From NCBI GenBank assembly GCA_014338405.1, contig JTDE01021502.1, positions 8,292 through 72,291 of the forward strand: 64,000 nt of DNA, written 5' to 3'. A model generated the notes under the pieces. That model made no database searches. It saw only the letters and a list, made by a program, of their open reading frames with translations, and had not been told where the DNA came from. Numbering within the stretch: position 1 is the first letter of the stretch; every line of letters begins with the position of its first letter. Shown piece by piece: positions 1 to 9,200 of this stretch. A program made the translations under genes and the position numbers. This DNA comes from Paragonimus skrjabini miyazakii (lineage: Eukaryota > Platyhelminthes > Trematoda > Plagiorchiida > Troglotrematidae).

Positions 1-540
1 TGAACTTAGTCTTCTGCTTGTGAACTCTATTGATAAGCATGTAGACCATTAATACTTAAACTGATTCTTCTGATATTCTATGAGATGACTTTTAGGACGC
101 CCCAGCCTGTTACCGTCCCGAGGCTCCTTCGCCATGAGAAAGGAAAAAACGATTGACTTTGTCCTGGTTTGTGGACCTGCTCATATCGGTCGAGAGGGTG
201 GCCTTGGCTAGTTTTTACCCGTCAGACTTTTTACTCCGTTGTGCCCATTAGTGACCCTAACTATTTTTTCCGATAAATGTCCTTCTCTTTTTATGATTCG
301 TAAATGTCCCTATGGCCACTGCGCATCCTATAAGTACTTTTGTCCTTGTCGCCTCGGTCGCACCCGTTTTGCAGCGGAACAAAGCTTCCTATCTTGAACG
401 CGTCTTTTGGCTTGCCTTGGGAGCGAATACAGGACAGTCGCGGTACTATTCAGGACCGAGGTTTTCGTGTGAATTATTATCGGGGCGAGAAACCGATTTT
501 ATCGAGCGTACCACTATACTGAGGTCAAAAAAGCGTACCG
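1..540. other. Unassigned sequence left of the RTE fragment
   Basis: No recognisable gene. The stretch is somewhat richer in G+C than the rest of the window, and two overlapping plus-strand open segments near 312-545 have no recognisable domain. Because it abuts a truncated retroelement it is probably repeat-derived, but I cannot name a family. Confidence 0.3.
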
Positions 541-846
541 TTTAGAAGGGTTTACAACAGTTTGTGAAGGCAGCACGGTAGAAGCTGGAGACCAGCTAAA
601 TTGACCTTCAAAATGTTCCGCCCAACGCTCCAACCTTCTGGACTTATTATAGATTAGTGTGCCATCTGCCTCGCTGATGGCTTCACTGACAGACGGTCGC
701 CTGGGACCAACAGCACGGATCAACTTGAATAGTTTGCCGGTGTTCCCCGAAGCGAAAGCGATTTCCATTTCCTTACCTTTTTCCATTAACCAGGCCTCAC
801 GATCAGTTATTAGACTACATTTCAGCTTCCTACGGATATCTCTTCT
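514..846 (-). pseudogene. RTE linker segment between endonuclease and RT
   Basis: The open stretch encodes the conserved linker with DREAWLMEKGKEME, SGNTGKLFKLIRAVGP, SVSEAISEADGTLIYN and RRLERWAEHFEGQFSW. It aligns almost residue for residue with the copy at 30.2-30.5 kb. Upstream on the minus strand the frame runs into the nested insertion at 847-1132. The similarity to the other copy fades near 541, where the RT should begin. It is not a host gene. Confidence 0.75.
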
Positions 847-2090
847 GTACGGTCCATCTACGTTACGTTCATGCATGTGCATGCACACACCCACACACAA
901 TTGCCCACTCACATGAACCGTCCCGTTTCACGCCTGCCGGTTGCAAAGGTCACGGGCGCCCAGACATGCCTCGTACTTTTCTCATAGGCTTGTTATTGGC
1001 TAATCGATACGTGCACTGTAAACTCTATTCATTGTTATGTGTACTTCACTTTCATGCTGGCTCAGTCAGGATACACAAGGTTCCTCCTAACTCCTTTGAG
1101 TTCTCACTTCAGTGTGTATTGCAGATACAACATCTTCTAGACTTATTATGTGAACTACCAATAGGAACCTTCCCCCTGGCTTCTAGCAACTGGGATTTCT
1201 CTGATATCCAATGTTTGTTAAACTTATGTACCCCTGTTCCGCATGCTATAGTACCTGCTTTCTGAATAGCCTGTGAGATTTGTGTTCAGCAGCTATTAGG
1301 ATCTTCGGAGTGAGTACCACTAAGGCAGCTTTCTAAGCTGGTTTGGTACTTATGCTTTACCGATGGCAAAGCCAATTTATCAACAGCCAGTCGTTGCTGT
1401 CGGTAGAGTCGTTGTCTAGCAAAAGTAAGAAAAAAACGACGACAAACCAATGCATGATCTGAGTCCAGTTACGTGCTCCAATAAGAACGACAGTCTTGAG
1501 TGCAACCACGCCACCTGTAACTAACAGCTATTTGGCCTATCTGAGACAAGGCCTGATTCGCAGAAGGCGGGCTCAAAGTATAGCAGTGACGTGCACGATG
1601 TCTAAAATTAGTGCTGGCTGAAAACAGCTTATGCTCAGCGCACAGCTACAACAATCGCCCGCCATTATCTGATCGGTGTGACGCTATTCCAAACCTGCCA
1701 CCTAAGTGAGATACGGCATCACCAAGACGGCCGACCTGAGCATTCATATCTCCGGACAGAAAGACTATATTAGAACCACGTGTCGACCGAAGGATAGAGG
1801 CTAGATCCAACTAAAACGCGTCTTTGACGCCGACGTCACTACAGTCAGTAGGAGCGTAAGCGAACACATTTCTGAAAGTCTTGCGTCTAGAGCTGGCCTT
1901 AACAGAATCTACCAAGTGGACGGCACAAAGTCTACTGTTAACAGGAATCCAATCTATCAATGAGCCTGACCTGTAACAGCGGCTGTGGAGTAACCCGAAG
2001 TGTATAAACAGTATCGGGTAGACAATGCAGAGCGTTCTTCAGTTTGGCTATTGACGGTTGAAAGAAAGGGGGGGTTTGAAACATTGAGTC
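541..2090 (-). mobile_element. RTE-type non-LTR retrotransposon fragment (endonuclease and linker)
   Basis: Read on the minus strand this contains a degenerate apurinic-type endonuclease followed by the linker that precedes reverse transcriptase in RTE-type elements. Visible pieces in order are an AYAPTDCSD-like segment near 1830, SGDMNAQVGRLGD near 1720-1755, the SDNGGRL segment near 1660, RHCYTL near 1590 and DSDHALV near 1450 (the usual D-H pair at the end of the endonuclease). The linker follows at 545-850 with DREAWLMEKGKEMEIAF, GKLFKLIR and RLERWAEHFEGQFSW. The reverse transcriptase is missing, so the copy is truncated near 541. Stops interrupt the endonuclease, so it is a dead copy. 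A second, uninterrupted copy of the linker is at 30.2-30.5 kb. Family assignment rests on remembered motif patterns. Confidence 0.8.
841..1138. mobile_element. 286-base nested insertion in the RTE linker with 6-base target duplication
   Basis: Compared with the uninterrupted copy at 30.2-30.5 kb, this copy has 286 extra bases at 847-1132. They are bounded by the direct repeat tcttct (841-846 and 1133-1138). Removing the insert and one repeat restores the sequence of the other copy across the joint. The insert is richer in G+C, contains a short CA-rich run near 886-900 and has no evident terminal inverted repeats or poly-A tail, so its class is unknown. Confidence 0.6.
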
Positions 2091-2101
2091 TCTTTTAACC
2101 A

Positions 2102-2193
2102 TTTGAATAGAATAGTCAGAAGACACAAATTAGGAAATGAATTCATTTCGCACACTCTCGTCAGTCGTAAACGTGTGACTAGCATGAAAACAA
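2102..2193 (+). repeat. Left inverted repeat of the PLE
   Basis: Ninety-two bases that recur in reverse complement at 3763-3854 with about 96% identity. The arm encodes ISHTLVSRKR in the RT frame. A related peptide, ISFTLISRKR, is encoded by the left arm of the small PLE at 62.6 kb, so the arms of the two elements are homologous. Confidence 0.85.
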
Positions 2194-3250
2194 TCATCAA
2201 TGAACGACAATATCGCATGTTAAAACCTGTAGGTACTAAGACTCCACAACTGTATGGTTTGCCTAAAACCCACAAACCGGGTATTCCCATACGGCCCATT
2301 CTGGCAACGAACGATTCTCCTTACCATGAGCTAGCAAAATGGCTGATTGAAATTTTAAAACCGCTTCGACAGAAGCTATGTATGCATACGTTAAAAGACA
2401 CCTTTGAATTGATACCATTTATTGAAAATTTGAATATTGCTAAGGACACGATGTGTTCCATTGATGTTAGCTCTTTATTTACGAACGTTCCACTTCACGA
2501 AACGATTGATTTTATGTGTTATTTCGTTTTGTCCAACTCCATTTTACTTTCAATTCCTGCTGACTATTTGAAGCGTTTACTTATATTATGCACTGAAAAT
2601 GTAAGATTCTATTTTTCGGATAAGGGCTTTCAACAGATAGATGGTGTAGCCATCGGGAGCCCACTCGGCCCTGTTTTAGCCGATGTGTTTATGGCTAAAG
2701 TTGAACAGTCACTACTTTCAGTTGTGGACGGACTGAAACTCTACAAACGTTATGTCGACGACATGTTCTTGATTGGACAAAGCAAGAAACAAGCGGAAAG
2801 AACGTTTTATGCTTTCAACTCAGTTCACCCGAATATCTCAGTCACAGTCGAGTACGAGAATGAGAACAGCTTGCCCTTCTCGGACATCCTGGTTATGCGC
2901 CGTTCAGACGGTTCTATCGGACGTTCTGTGTACCATAAGCCAACATGGACGGGACAATACATGAATTTCATGAGGTTCGCTGCTGTTGCATACAAAAATC
3001 ATTAGTACGCACACTGTTTTACAGAGCATCAAGAATCCGCTCCCAAGACAGACTACGAGCCAAGCAAACAGTGTTGTATGAAACGTTTCGTGAGAACAGT
3101 TTCCCCGAACGTTTCATTCAGAAATGGAGCAAATTTGCTCCTGCAAAAAATGCAACTTTGGACGTCCCTAAGAAAGATGTTTACATCAAACTCCCCTTCA
3201 AATGGGATAGTCTGGTGAACACCTTTGGTAAGATGATCCGCGCCGCGCTA
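2103..3250 (+). pseudogene. Penelope-like reverse transcriptase, frameshifted
   Basis: The first frame (2103-3005) shows the RT landmarks: LPKTHKPGIPIRPI (about residues 53-66), motif A SIDVSSLF with its catalytic Asp (119-126), motif B GVAIGSPLGPVLADVF (181-196) and motif C YVDD (217-220). These are typical Penelope RT signatures. After VYHKPTWTGQYMNF the frame stops, and the protein continues in another frame with LVRTLFYRASRI, ENSFPERFIQK and DVYIKLPFKWDS, so a frameshift lies near 3000. The catalytic residues survive but the N-terminus is absent. The nominal start at 2103 is TTG inside the inverted repeat and is not a real initiation site. Confidence 0.85.
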
Positions 3251-3255
3251 AACAG

Positions 3256-3694
3256 GTGTATAATGTAGCAAAGCTTGTCCTGCTCTCACAAACCACTAGG
3301 TTACCTCAACCTCCGGTCAAAAAGCTAAACCCTATGTTTTCTACCAGCCATTGCATCTATCAGTTTTCCTGCGGTTGCGGAAACACATACATTCGCAGAA
3401 CAGAAGGGATGCTTGAAACCAGGGCCAAGGAGCACATCCCAAATTGGTTGAGAGTTGCAATGTCTAACACGCCAATGAGTGACACTCAGCGAGGACGAAA
3501 CGCCGCTTCATCCATTGCGAGGCACTTATCGACTACAGGTCACAGTGTCAACATCACCTTCATTTAAGACCTTGATGAACGCTCACAACGAACAACTTCT
3601 CAAGTATATTGCAGCTGTGTTGATCATCCGTCAACGGTCGGTCTTATGTGCACAAAAACAACTGACTATCAAACTTTGTTTACCGTGGGTTTGA
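3256..3694 (+). pseudogene. GIY-YIG endonuclease domain of the PLE, degenerate
   Basis: The C-terminal nuclease follows the RT in a third frame: HCIYQFSCGCGNTYIRRTEG, then AKEHIPNWLR, SSIARHLSTTGHSVN, then after another frameshift the C-terminal part LCAQKQLTIKLCLPWV and a stop. The Cys-rich lead-in and the nuclease order match PLEs. The usual YIGRT motif reads YIRRT, so the signature Gly is replaced by Arg, which together with the frameshifts argues for a dead domain. Confidence 0.8.
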
Positions 3695-3762
3695 CCGTGA
3701 GTGTCAATCACGATCCAGCCTGGTCTGTACTTTTGACCGTTTCATTTAAGTCTTGTTTGGTT

Positions 3763-3854
3763 TTGTTTTCATGCTAGTCACACGTTTAAGACTGATGAGA
3801 GTGTGCGAAATGAATTCATATCGTAATTTGTGTCTTCTGACTATTCTATTCAAA
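3763..3854 (-). repeat. Right inverted repeat of the PLE
   Basis: Reverse-complement partner of the left arm, the same length with about four differences. It lies downstream of the nuclease stop and marks the right end of the element. G-runs flank the outer side of both arms (2068-2074 and 3856-3861), which might be a target duplication or chance. Confidence 0.85.
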
Positions 3855-5120
3855 AGGGGGGATTGTTGGCCATTCTTTATGTCTTCCTTATGTGGCTCAA
3901 ATGTGCGTCACTTTTCTCTCCCTCAAGTACTTTGTTCTGCTTTACTTTATATGTTTTTTACCTAGTGTTTACTCTGTTGTATCGAAGATGTTTGCCGAGA
4001 TCAACAGTAGCCATGAGTGTGAATCAAATATGTCGATGCTGCCAATTTTGAAGAAATACATGTCTGTATCTGAGTTCACTGATCACTTATCTATGATACC
4101 AGTTAGTAGCATTTTCACAGTTCTCATGTGGATTGCTCAAGCAACATTTTACTACAGGTATGCTGGTTACCTAAGTAAGGTATGCTATTAGATAACGCAT
4201 CCAGTCACGTTTCTAAGTTTGGTCTTTCATAACCTAATCACTGTCCTCTGTGTTTGTGTGCATGATATTGTTTATGAGGTCGCCCGTGCGGTTGACAGGG
4301 TACACGGTTTTACACCGCACTTTTGTGCAGCTAGTCGGTTTTACAAATATCGAGTTGCGCATTACGTATTTGATGACCCTTGGGGGATTATTTAGTGATC
4401 ACTTTCGACAACATTTTCGTGCTACTTTACCCAACTGAGACCAGTCGATTTAGCAGATCGCCGACTGGATGATTCTCGGTTTTACCATCCTACCCTATAG
4501 ATTAATTATATTTGAACATTGAGACTTTCACAGTTGTTGACACAATCTGACATTTTATCGTTTGCAACAAGAGGTAAGTAATTGATTTAAAACTAGGAAT
4601 GCCTTCTCAATGACTGCCTACCTTTCACAACGCAAGTAGAACTACGTAAGATCTACTCTGCAGAGACATTTCGATCGATCTCTTGGAGTTTGGTAAACGA
4701 ACTATGATCAGTTAGAATGCATCAGTATGAATAAGCTTAAAATGGGTACGAGTCATCAGCCGCAATAGGAGTAGCACACAGAACCAGTTATTTTTGAATG
4801 GACCTTCATTAGTTTAGAACAAACGAACAAAATTCAACTTTTAAACTGGTCGAGTAAGAAACTAATGATGCAGACAATACCGGTCTTACAGCAAGGCACG
4901 CGGAAATAAACGGAAGCTAATAGGCTAGAATCATTTGAGTAAATGTTGTTTAAATAGAATGCTTATTACAATTAGTTAACTACAGCTCATTATTAATAGC
5001 TCCATCTATACAATACATGTGAATGTGACAAGCTGTACATCAAATGACAGATAAACCAGTAGCTTTCCAAGTAATACTTGTCATCACTTGTTTGTTGTGA
5101 TGAGCTTCTTAGAGATCCGG

Positions 5121-5136
5121 CAGCAGCAGCAGCAGC
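5121..5136. repeat. CAG trinucleotide microsatellite
   Basis: Five tandem CAG units, not in a recognised coding region. Confidence 0.8.
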
Positions 5137-5712
5137 GTCACAAGGTGATCCATACTACAAAGTGTAGTTTAGCACCTCAGTGTGAGAAGGAGGGAAGATC
5201 TTTCAGTAGCCGTAGCAACAGCAGAAATTGATGCTGTCACTTTTAAATGTGTATCTCAGTAAACCTACTTATGAGTGCTTTTAGAATCACAGAACGAGTG
5301 ACTTGATTAGATTAACCAAACCTCATACCAGGAACGCTTCGGACTTCTACATAAAATTTGGTGGTATGCTTCATTAATCATAACACAAATACCCTTTGAG
5401 CCTTTCCTTTACTCATCGACTGGACAGATTTGCTCTATTCCGTCAGGAAATAACCTACTTATCATGTTCAAGTGTTAACAACTCATAGAATATGAGTACA
5501 GTGCTGACTCACCGTACGCAGTTAATCAGTTTTGGTCTAGAAAGTTGCATGCGGGGTGTTATTGTTTGTGACTACCTTTCTGTGCTTATCGTAGGTTGGT
5601 CAGTCGCGTCGAGTTATCATTTGGGTAGCCACTACAAACCAGCAAAACGAGACGGTCAATGTTCCCCCATACAACAGAGTGTTACTCAATCACCAGTTAT
5701 TAAATTCACAAC

Positions 5713-5718
5713 TTTATT
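5713..5718 (-). terminator. Candidate polyadenylation signal AATAAA
   Basis: The minus strand reads AATAAA about 190 bases downstream of the TGA that ends the exon at 5909-6238. The position suits a short 3' untranslated region, but a hexamer in an AT-rich genome is weak evidence. Confidence 0.3.
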
Positions 5719-5908
5719 GCCATATACATTAAAGTATGGCGTCACAGTTTGCGTCATAGTTAAGGATGTGGAGTATACATCATTCTCCGTATTCTCGCGT
5801 TAGTCACAAATCAGTCAGAATGTATGAAAACGTCAGAGTTGGCAATTTGACGGCCGTAAGCTTTGTTCTTTGTGTTTAGTCGGATTTTAGGTCTCCGATG
5901 GTGTGAGC

Positions 5909-6238
5909 TCAAGGATAATTGATCACCACATTGAATCGATCTCTCAATTCCTCATTAAGACACGCCTCTTCATGTGCCAATATTGGACGTAATTTGTCCC
6001 TGCGCTGATTGATATGCAGTGTTTGGAGTGACTGAGTTGCCTGTACTGTTTCAGCACACACTTTGGGAGTTAGGGCGTGTTTTGGTTTGTTCACCATGGC
6101 ATCCAGTTGACGCGTGTAGTTCTCTACGTCTAGTCCACGCGATGGGTGTTCTGGTTGTTCTGGCCCGTTACTTTCTCCTTGTGTGACATCACGAAACGGG
6201 GGAGCTGGTGGCGGGTTTCGCGCGACTTTACGAACCAG
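5909..6238 (-). CDS. Putative C-terminal exon, unidentified protein
   Basis: A 109-codon open segment ending in TGA, preceded on the minus strand by a pyrimidine-rich tract and a CAG acceptor, so it would enter in phase 0 at CTG GTT CGT. The peptide starts LVRKVARNPPPAPPFRD (basic, then proline-rich), followed by a charged, probably helical part with VENYTRQLDAMV and LAHEEACLNEELRDRF. The composition is unlike that of chance open frames nearby. No family is recognised. It is on the same strand as the Ig/FN3 gene and enters in a compatible phase, so it could be an alternative cytoplasmic tail of that gene, or the last exon of another gene. A possible poly-A signal lies 190 bases beyond it. Confidence 0.45.
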   Translation of the reverse strand: MVRKVARNPPPAPPFRDVTQGESNGPEQPEHPSRGLDVENYTRQLDAMVNKPKHALTPKVCAETVQATQSLQTLHINQRRDKLRPILAHEEACLNEELRDRFNVVINYP

Positions 6239-9200
6239 CTGGTAGCCAAACATGCAGAAACGGGTAGAATGCGCAATCCGAAATGACGGATTGTTATGTC
6301 GGTCACGTGCTAATTATCGATCTCAGGTCACTGTGATTTGAAGCAAGGCTACGTATACTGAACGATCATTATTAGGCCAGTAAGCTCGTAGATTTTCGAA
6401 GGTATTTCGACAACTTTATGATAGAATTTTGTTTTGAGGGTCTAAGATGCCTTTGTTTCATTCTAACTGTGACTTATCGATTAGAAAAATTGCATTGGTG
6501 TTCCATTTCTGATACCGGCTGCAAACAAACACTCCAGGCCGCTTATAGTTGAGGAAGAGCGTATCAAAACTGCTGAGAAGTCCCATGGAAACAGTATAGA
6601 ACACAGAACGTAGAGCTGAACAGTTTCACAACAGTGTACTTTACTCTGTTGTGTTTGCGATGTCCTATTTTCCCGGTTCACAAAGTTTGTGTGACTATGT
6701 GGACTATTTTGAAGTATACTTGTGCGACCTCTTAGACAGGCGGGTTGATTAGCGTGTGTATCACATAGTTGGTGACCACAGCCATTTTCTCCAGAAAGCT
6801 ACTATTAGATTGCTAGTTCTCCGTTCTGACGATTTAATGTAGGCACATTTTGTGTAGGTCATCCCAAGTCAACCTCCCGAAAGAAGCTCTCCTGATTTCC
6901 CCCCTAGTTTTCAATGAACAGATCTGAACGTCAACATGTCCGAATACAAGGTAGGTTGAGAATTCAGGGAGAACCCACATGAGTTTGCATCAAAACAAGA
7001 TGTTTCGATCATATTGCGAGGATTGAAAGATATATGACAGGTTTTGCTGACTGTTAAACCTAAGCTATTCCATTTACATTAACGAGTTATTTGTGTTTAG
7101 CCATCAATGAACGATAGTCCGTAGAATCATAAACACTTGACCACGTGATAATTTACTTTGTGCTTGTTGAATAATACTGCCTGGTGTCTGATTGCAAACA
7201 TAGACATTGCAATGAACATAATCTTTTTCAAGTTTGTATAGTACACGTGCGTAAAATGGTTCAGGCCGTTGCTGGTCCTGACAGTGGTCCATGAAGTAGC
7301 AGGATAATAAATGAATATACCTGTATCATGCAAGGATTCCAAGATGGTCTCGGTATTGATAACGCCTTACTTTGACTTACAGCTTGGTCTAGTGTCTGAA
7401 AGGTATAGACACCTTGACATCGAGTGCTTGAAAATAGGGCTAGCTATTTTTGGTTGTTAGGTTCTTTCGCAGCCCCTTCTTTTTCCTTCACTCTCTCTCT
7501 CTTCCTGTACAAGGTTTTATTTGTTTTTCTTCATGGTTGTGTAGCAGTACGGCATTCGTGTGAACGTTTGATGTGTTGTTGTCTATGATGATGATGAAGT
7601 ACCTTATGAATGTTTGCAAGTTACAGAAGTAGTGCCACAAAGGCATGTGAAAAGACGTCCCTTGGTTCGGAATGAGAGAGGGGGGAAAAACTTACAGTGT
7701 TTGATGGGAACCAAATAGTTCCATATTTCCTGTTTGTCTCCAAGTACCTAGGATGAACTGGTAAACTTATCGAATTATACCGAAATCACTCAACCCCGTT
7801 AGCGGTGATCGTCCGTCATTGCGACATCCCTACCATTGAAAAAGATACAATATTGACAAACAGGTGCTTTTGGAGAAATCGTAAAATCGCGCAATTTTTC
7901 AAAGTTATCTCCTTGATATGTTGAACAAGGCTCTGATTGGTCGTTGTTTAAATGATACTGAACGCAGTGGACACGTCAGATTGATTTCTCTTTGGAAGTT
8001 AATGCTATGTAAAAACAGGTTGCATGGAAGCTCAAATAGCTTTGGAATTGACTGACATTTTATCACTCGACTAAGTAAATTAATATTTGACAATCATAGT
8101 CATTTATTCGTTATCTAGAGTTTGTGGCTAGCTGAACACAAGGATTAATCTGCATCTGTAGTTGCTGTCAAAAACCAGAAACCCCCTACTGGCATTCAAC
8201 AGAAATTCTGCTGTCATTTTCTTCCTTTGGTCCTGGTTCCTGTTAACAAACGATTTATACCCCTCTGTAACTTGTTTTTTTGACATCAAATGTCATAATG
8301 CAGCGAAATCTATCATCACAGGTTATGGGACATAGGATTATAGACTTAATATGTCAGTGTATTATGAGAGATATTTTGTGCTTAAAACTTCATATCTTAC
8401 CAAACCTTTTTGGTAATACGGACAGAAGTCACGGGGTGTACGCAGTAGAGGTGGCATAACTTAGTTAAACCGAATGATAATGCCCGCATATGCCTGAGTG
8501 AACTCTGATGCTTCTTTAGTTGCACGGTATGGAAATGAACCGTAATGCCTAGGCGCATTGAAACGTTTTCATCTTGACATTAACTAAACTTAACACTACG
8601 GGGCAAACGTTGCCGTACTGCCGATAGAAACCAACAGGCTTAGATAAATGGATGGATGTATACAGCTTAATGGTATCCAAAAGAATACACGGGCCGGTCT
8701 TTACTTACATTTCAATAGGTTTTCATTACTAGCATACAATAGGGGCTGGCGCTTGCGCAATCTCACTAAGTAGGTTGAGTTATACGGCTGAAACACCGTA
8801 TGATGAGGTACTCCTATGGGAGCAAATCTTCCTTGACAACCATCCGGCGAAAATAGATCCCAAGGAAGTCCAATATGTCAAGCGTACAAGGTAACCGGCG
8901 ATCGACATATCCCAAGAAGGCAATAATTTTACAACTACCATGTCAAAGCTGCACCGATTTTTGATTGGTTAAGCCGTGTTAGAGGCCAGCTGCTGACCTT
9001 ACTAAGTGTTCCACGAAGCAATCATTTCAGAGAACATCCAAAATCCACACAACGTCAAGCTCACAAGTGATTCCTGAGTTATCCAACTTACATAGAAACG
9101 TGAATACATGTATGCTGCATTTATGTTGACAAAACTGAGCATCACCTGGGAACTACGGTTGTCGGATCATACGAAAACAGGTTGAAAAACGGTTAATTAT

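Larger units (their letters stand above)
2102..3854 (+). mobile_element. Penelope-like element bounded by 92-base inverted repeats
   Basis: The element carries a Penelope-type reverse transcriptase followed by a GIY-YIG nuclease, the gene order diagnostic of PLEs. It is flanked by inverted repeats at 2102-2193 and 3763-3854, with about four mismatches in 92 bases. The left arm overlaps the start of the readable coding region and the right arm lies about 70 bases past the stop. The N-terminal part of a full PLE protein is missing and at least three frameshifts break the coding region, so the copy cannot make an intact protein. It sits directly against the RTE fragment. Confidence 0.85.
3862..5908. 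other. No gene recognised
   Basis: Low-information sequence with several short open segments (for example 3892-4191 and 5492-5803) that show no domain, no consistent splice framing and no similarity to other parts of the window. A short CAG run lies at 5121-5136. The minus-strand polyadenylation signal for the exon at 5.9-6.2 kb may be at 5713-5718. Confidence 0.4.
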
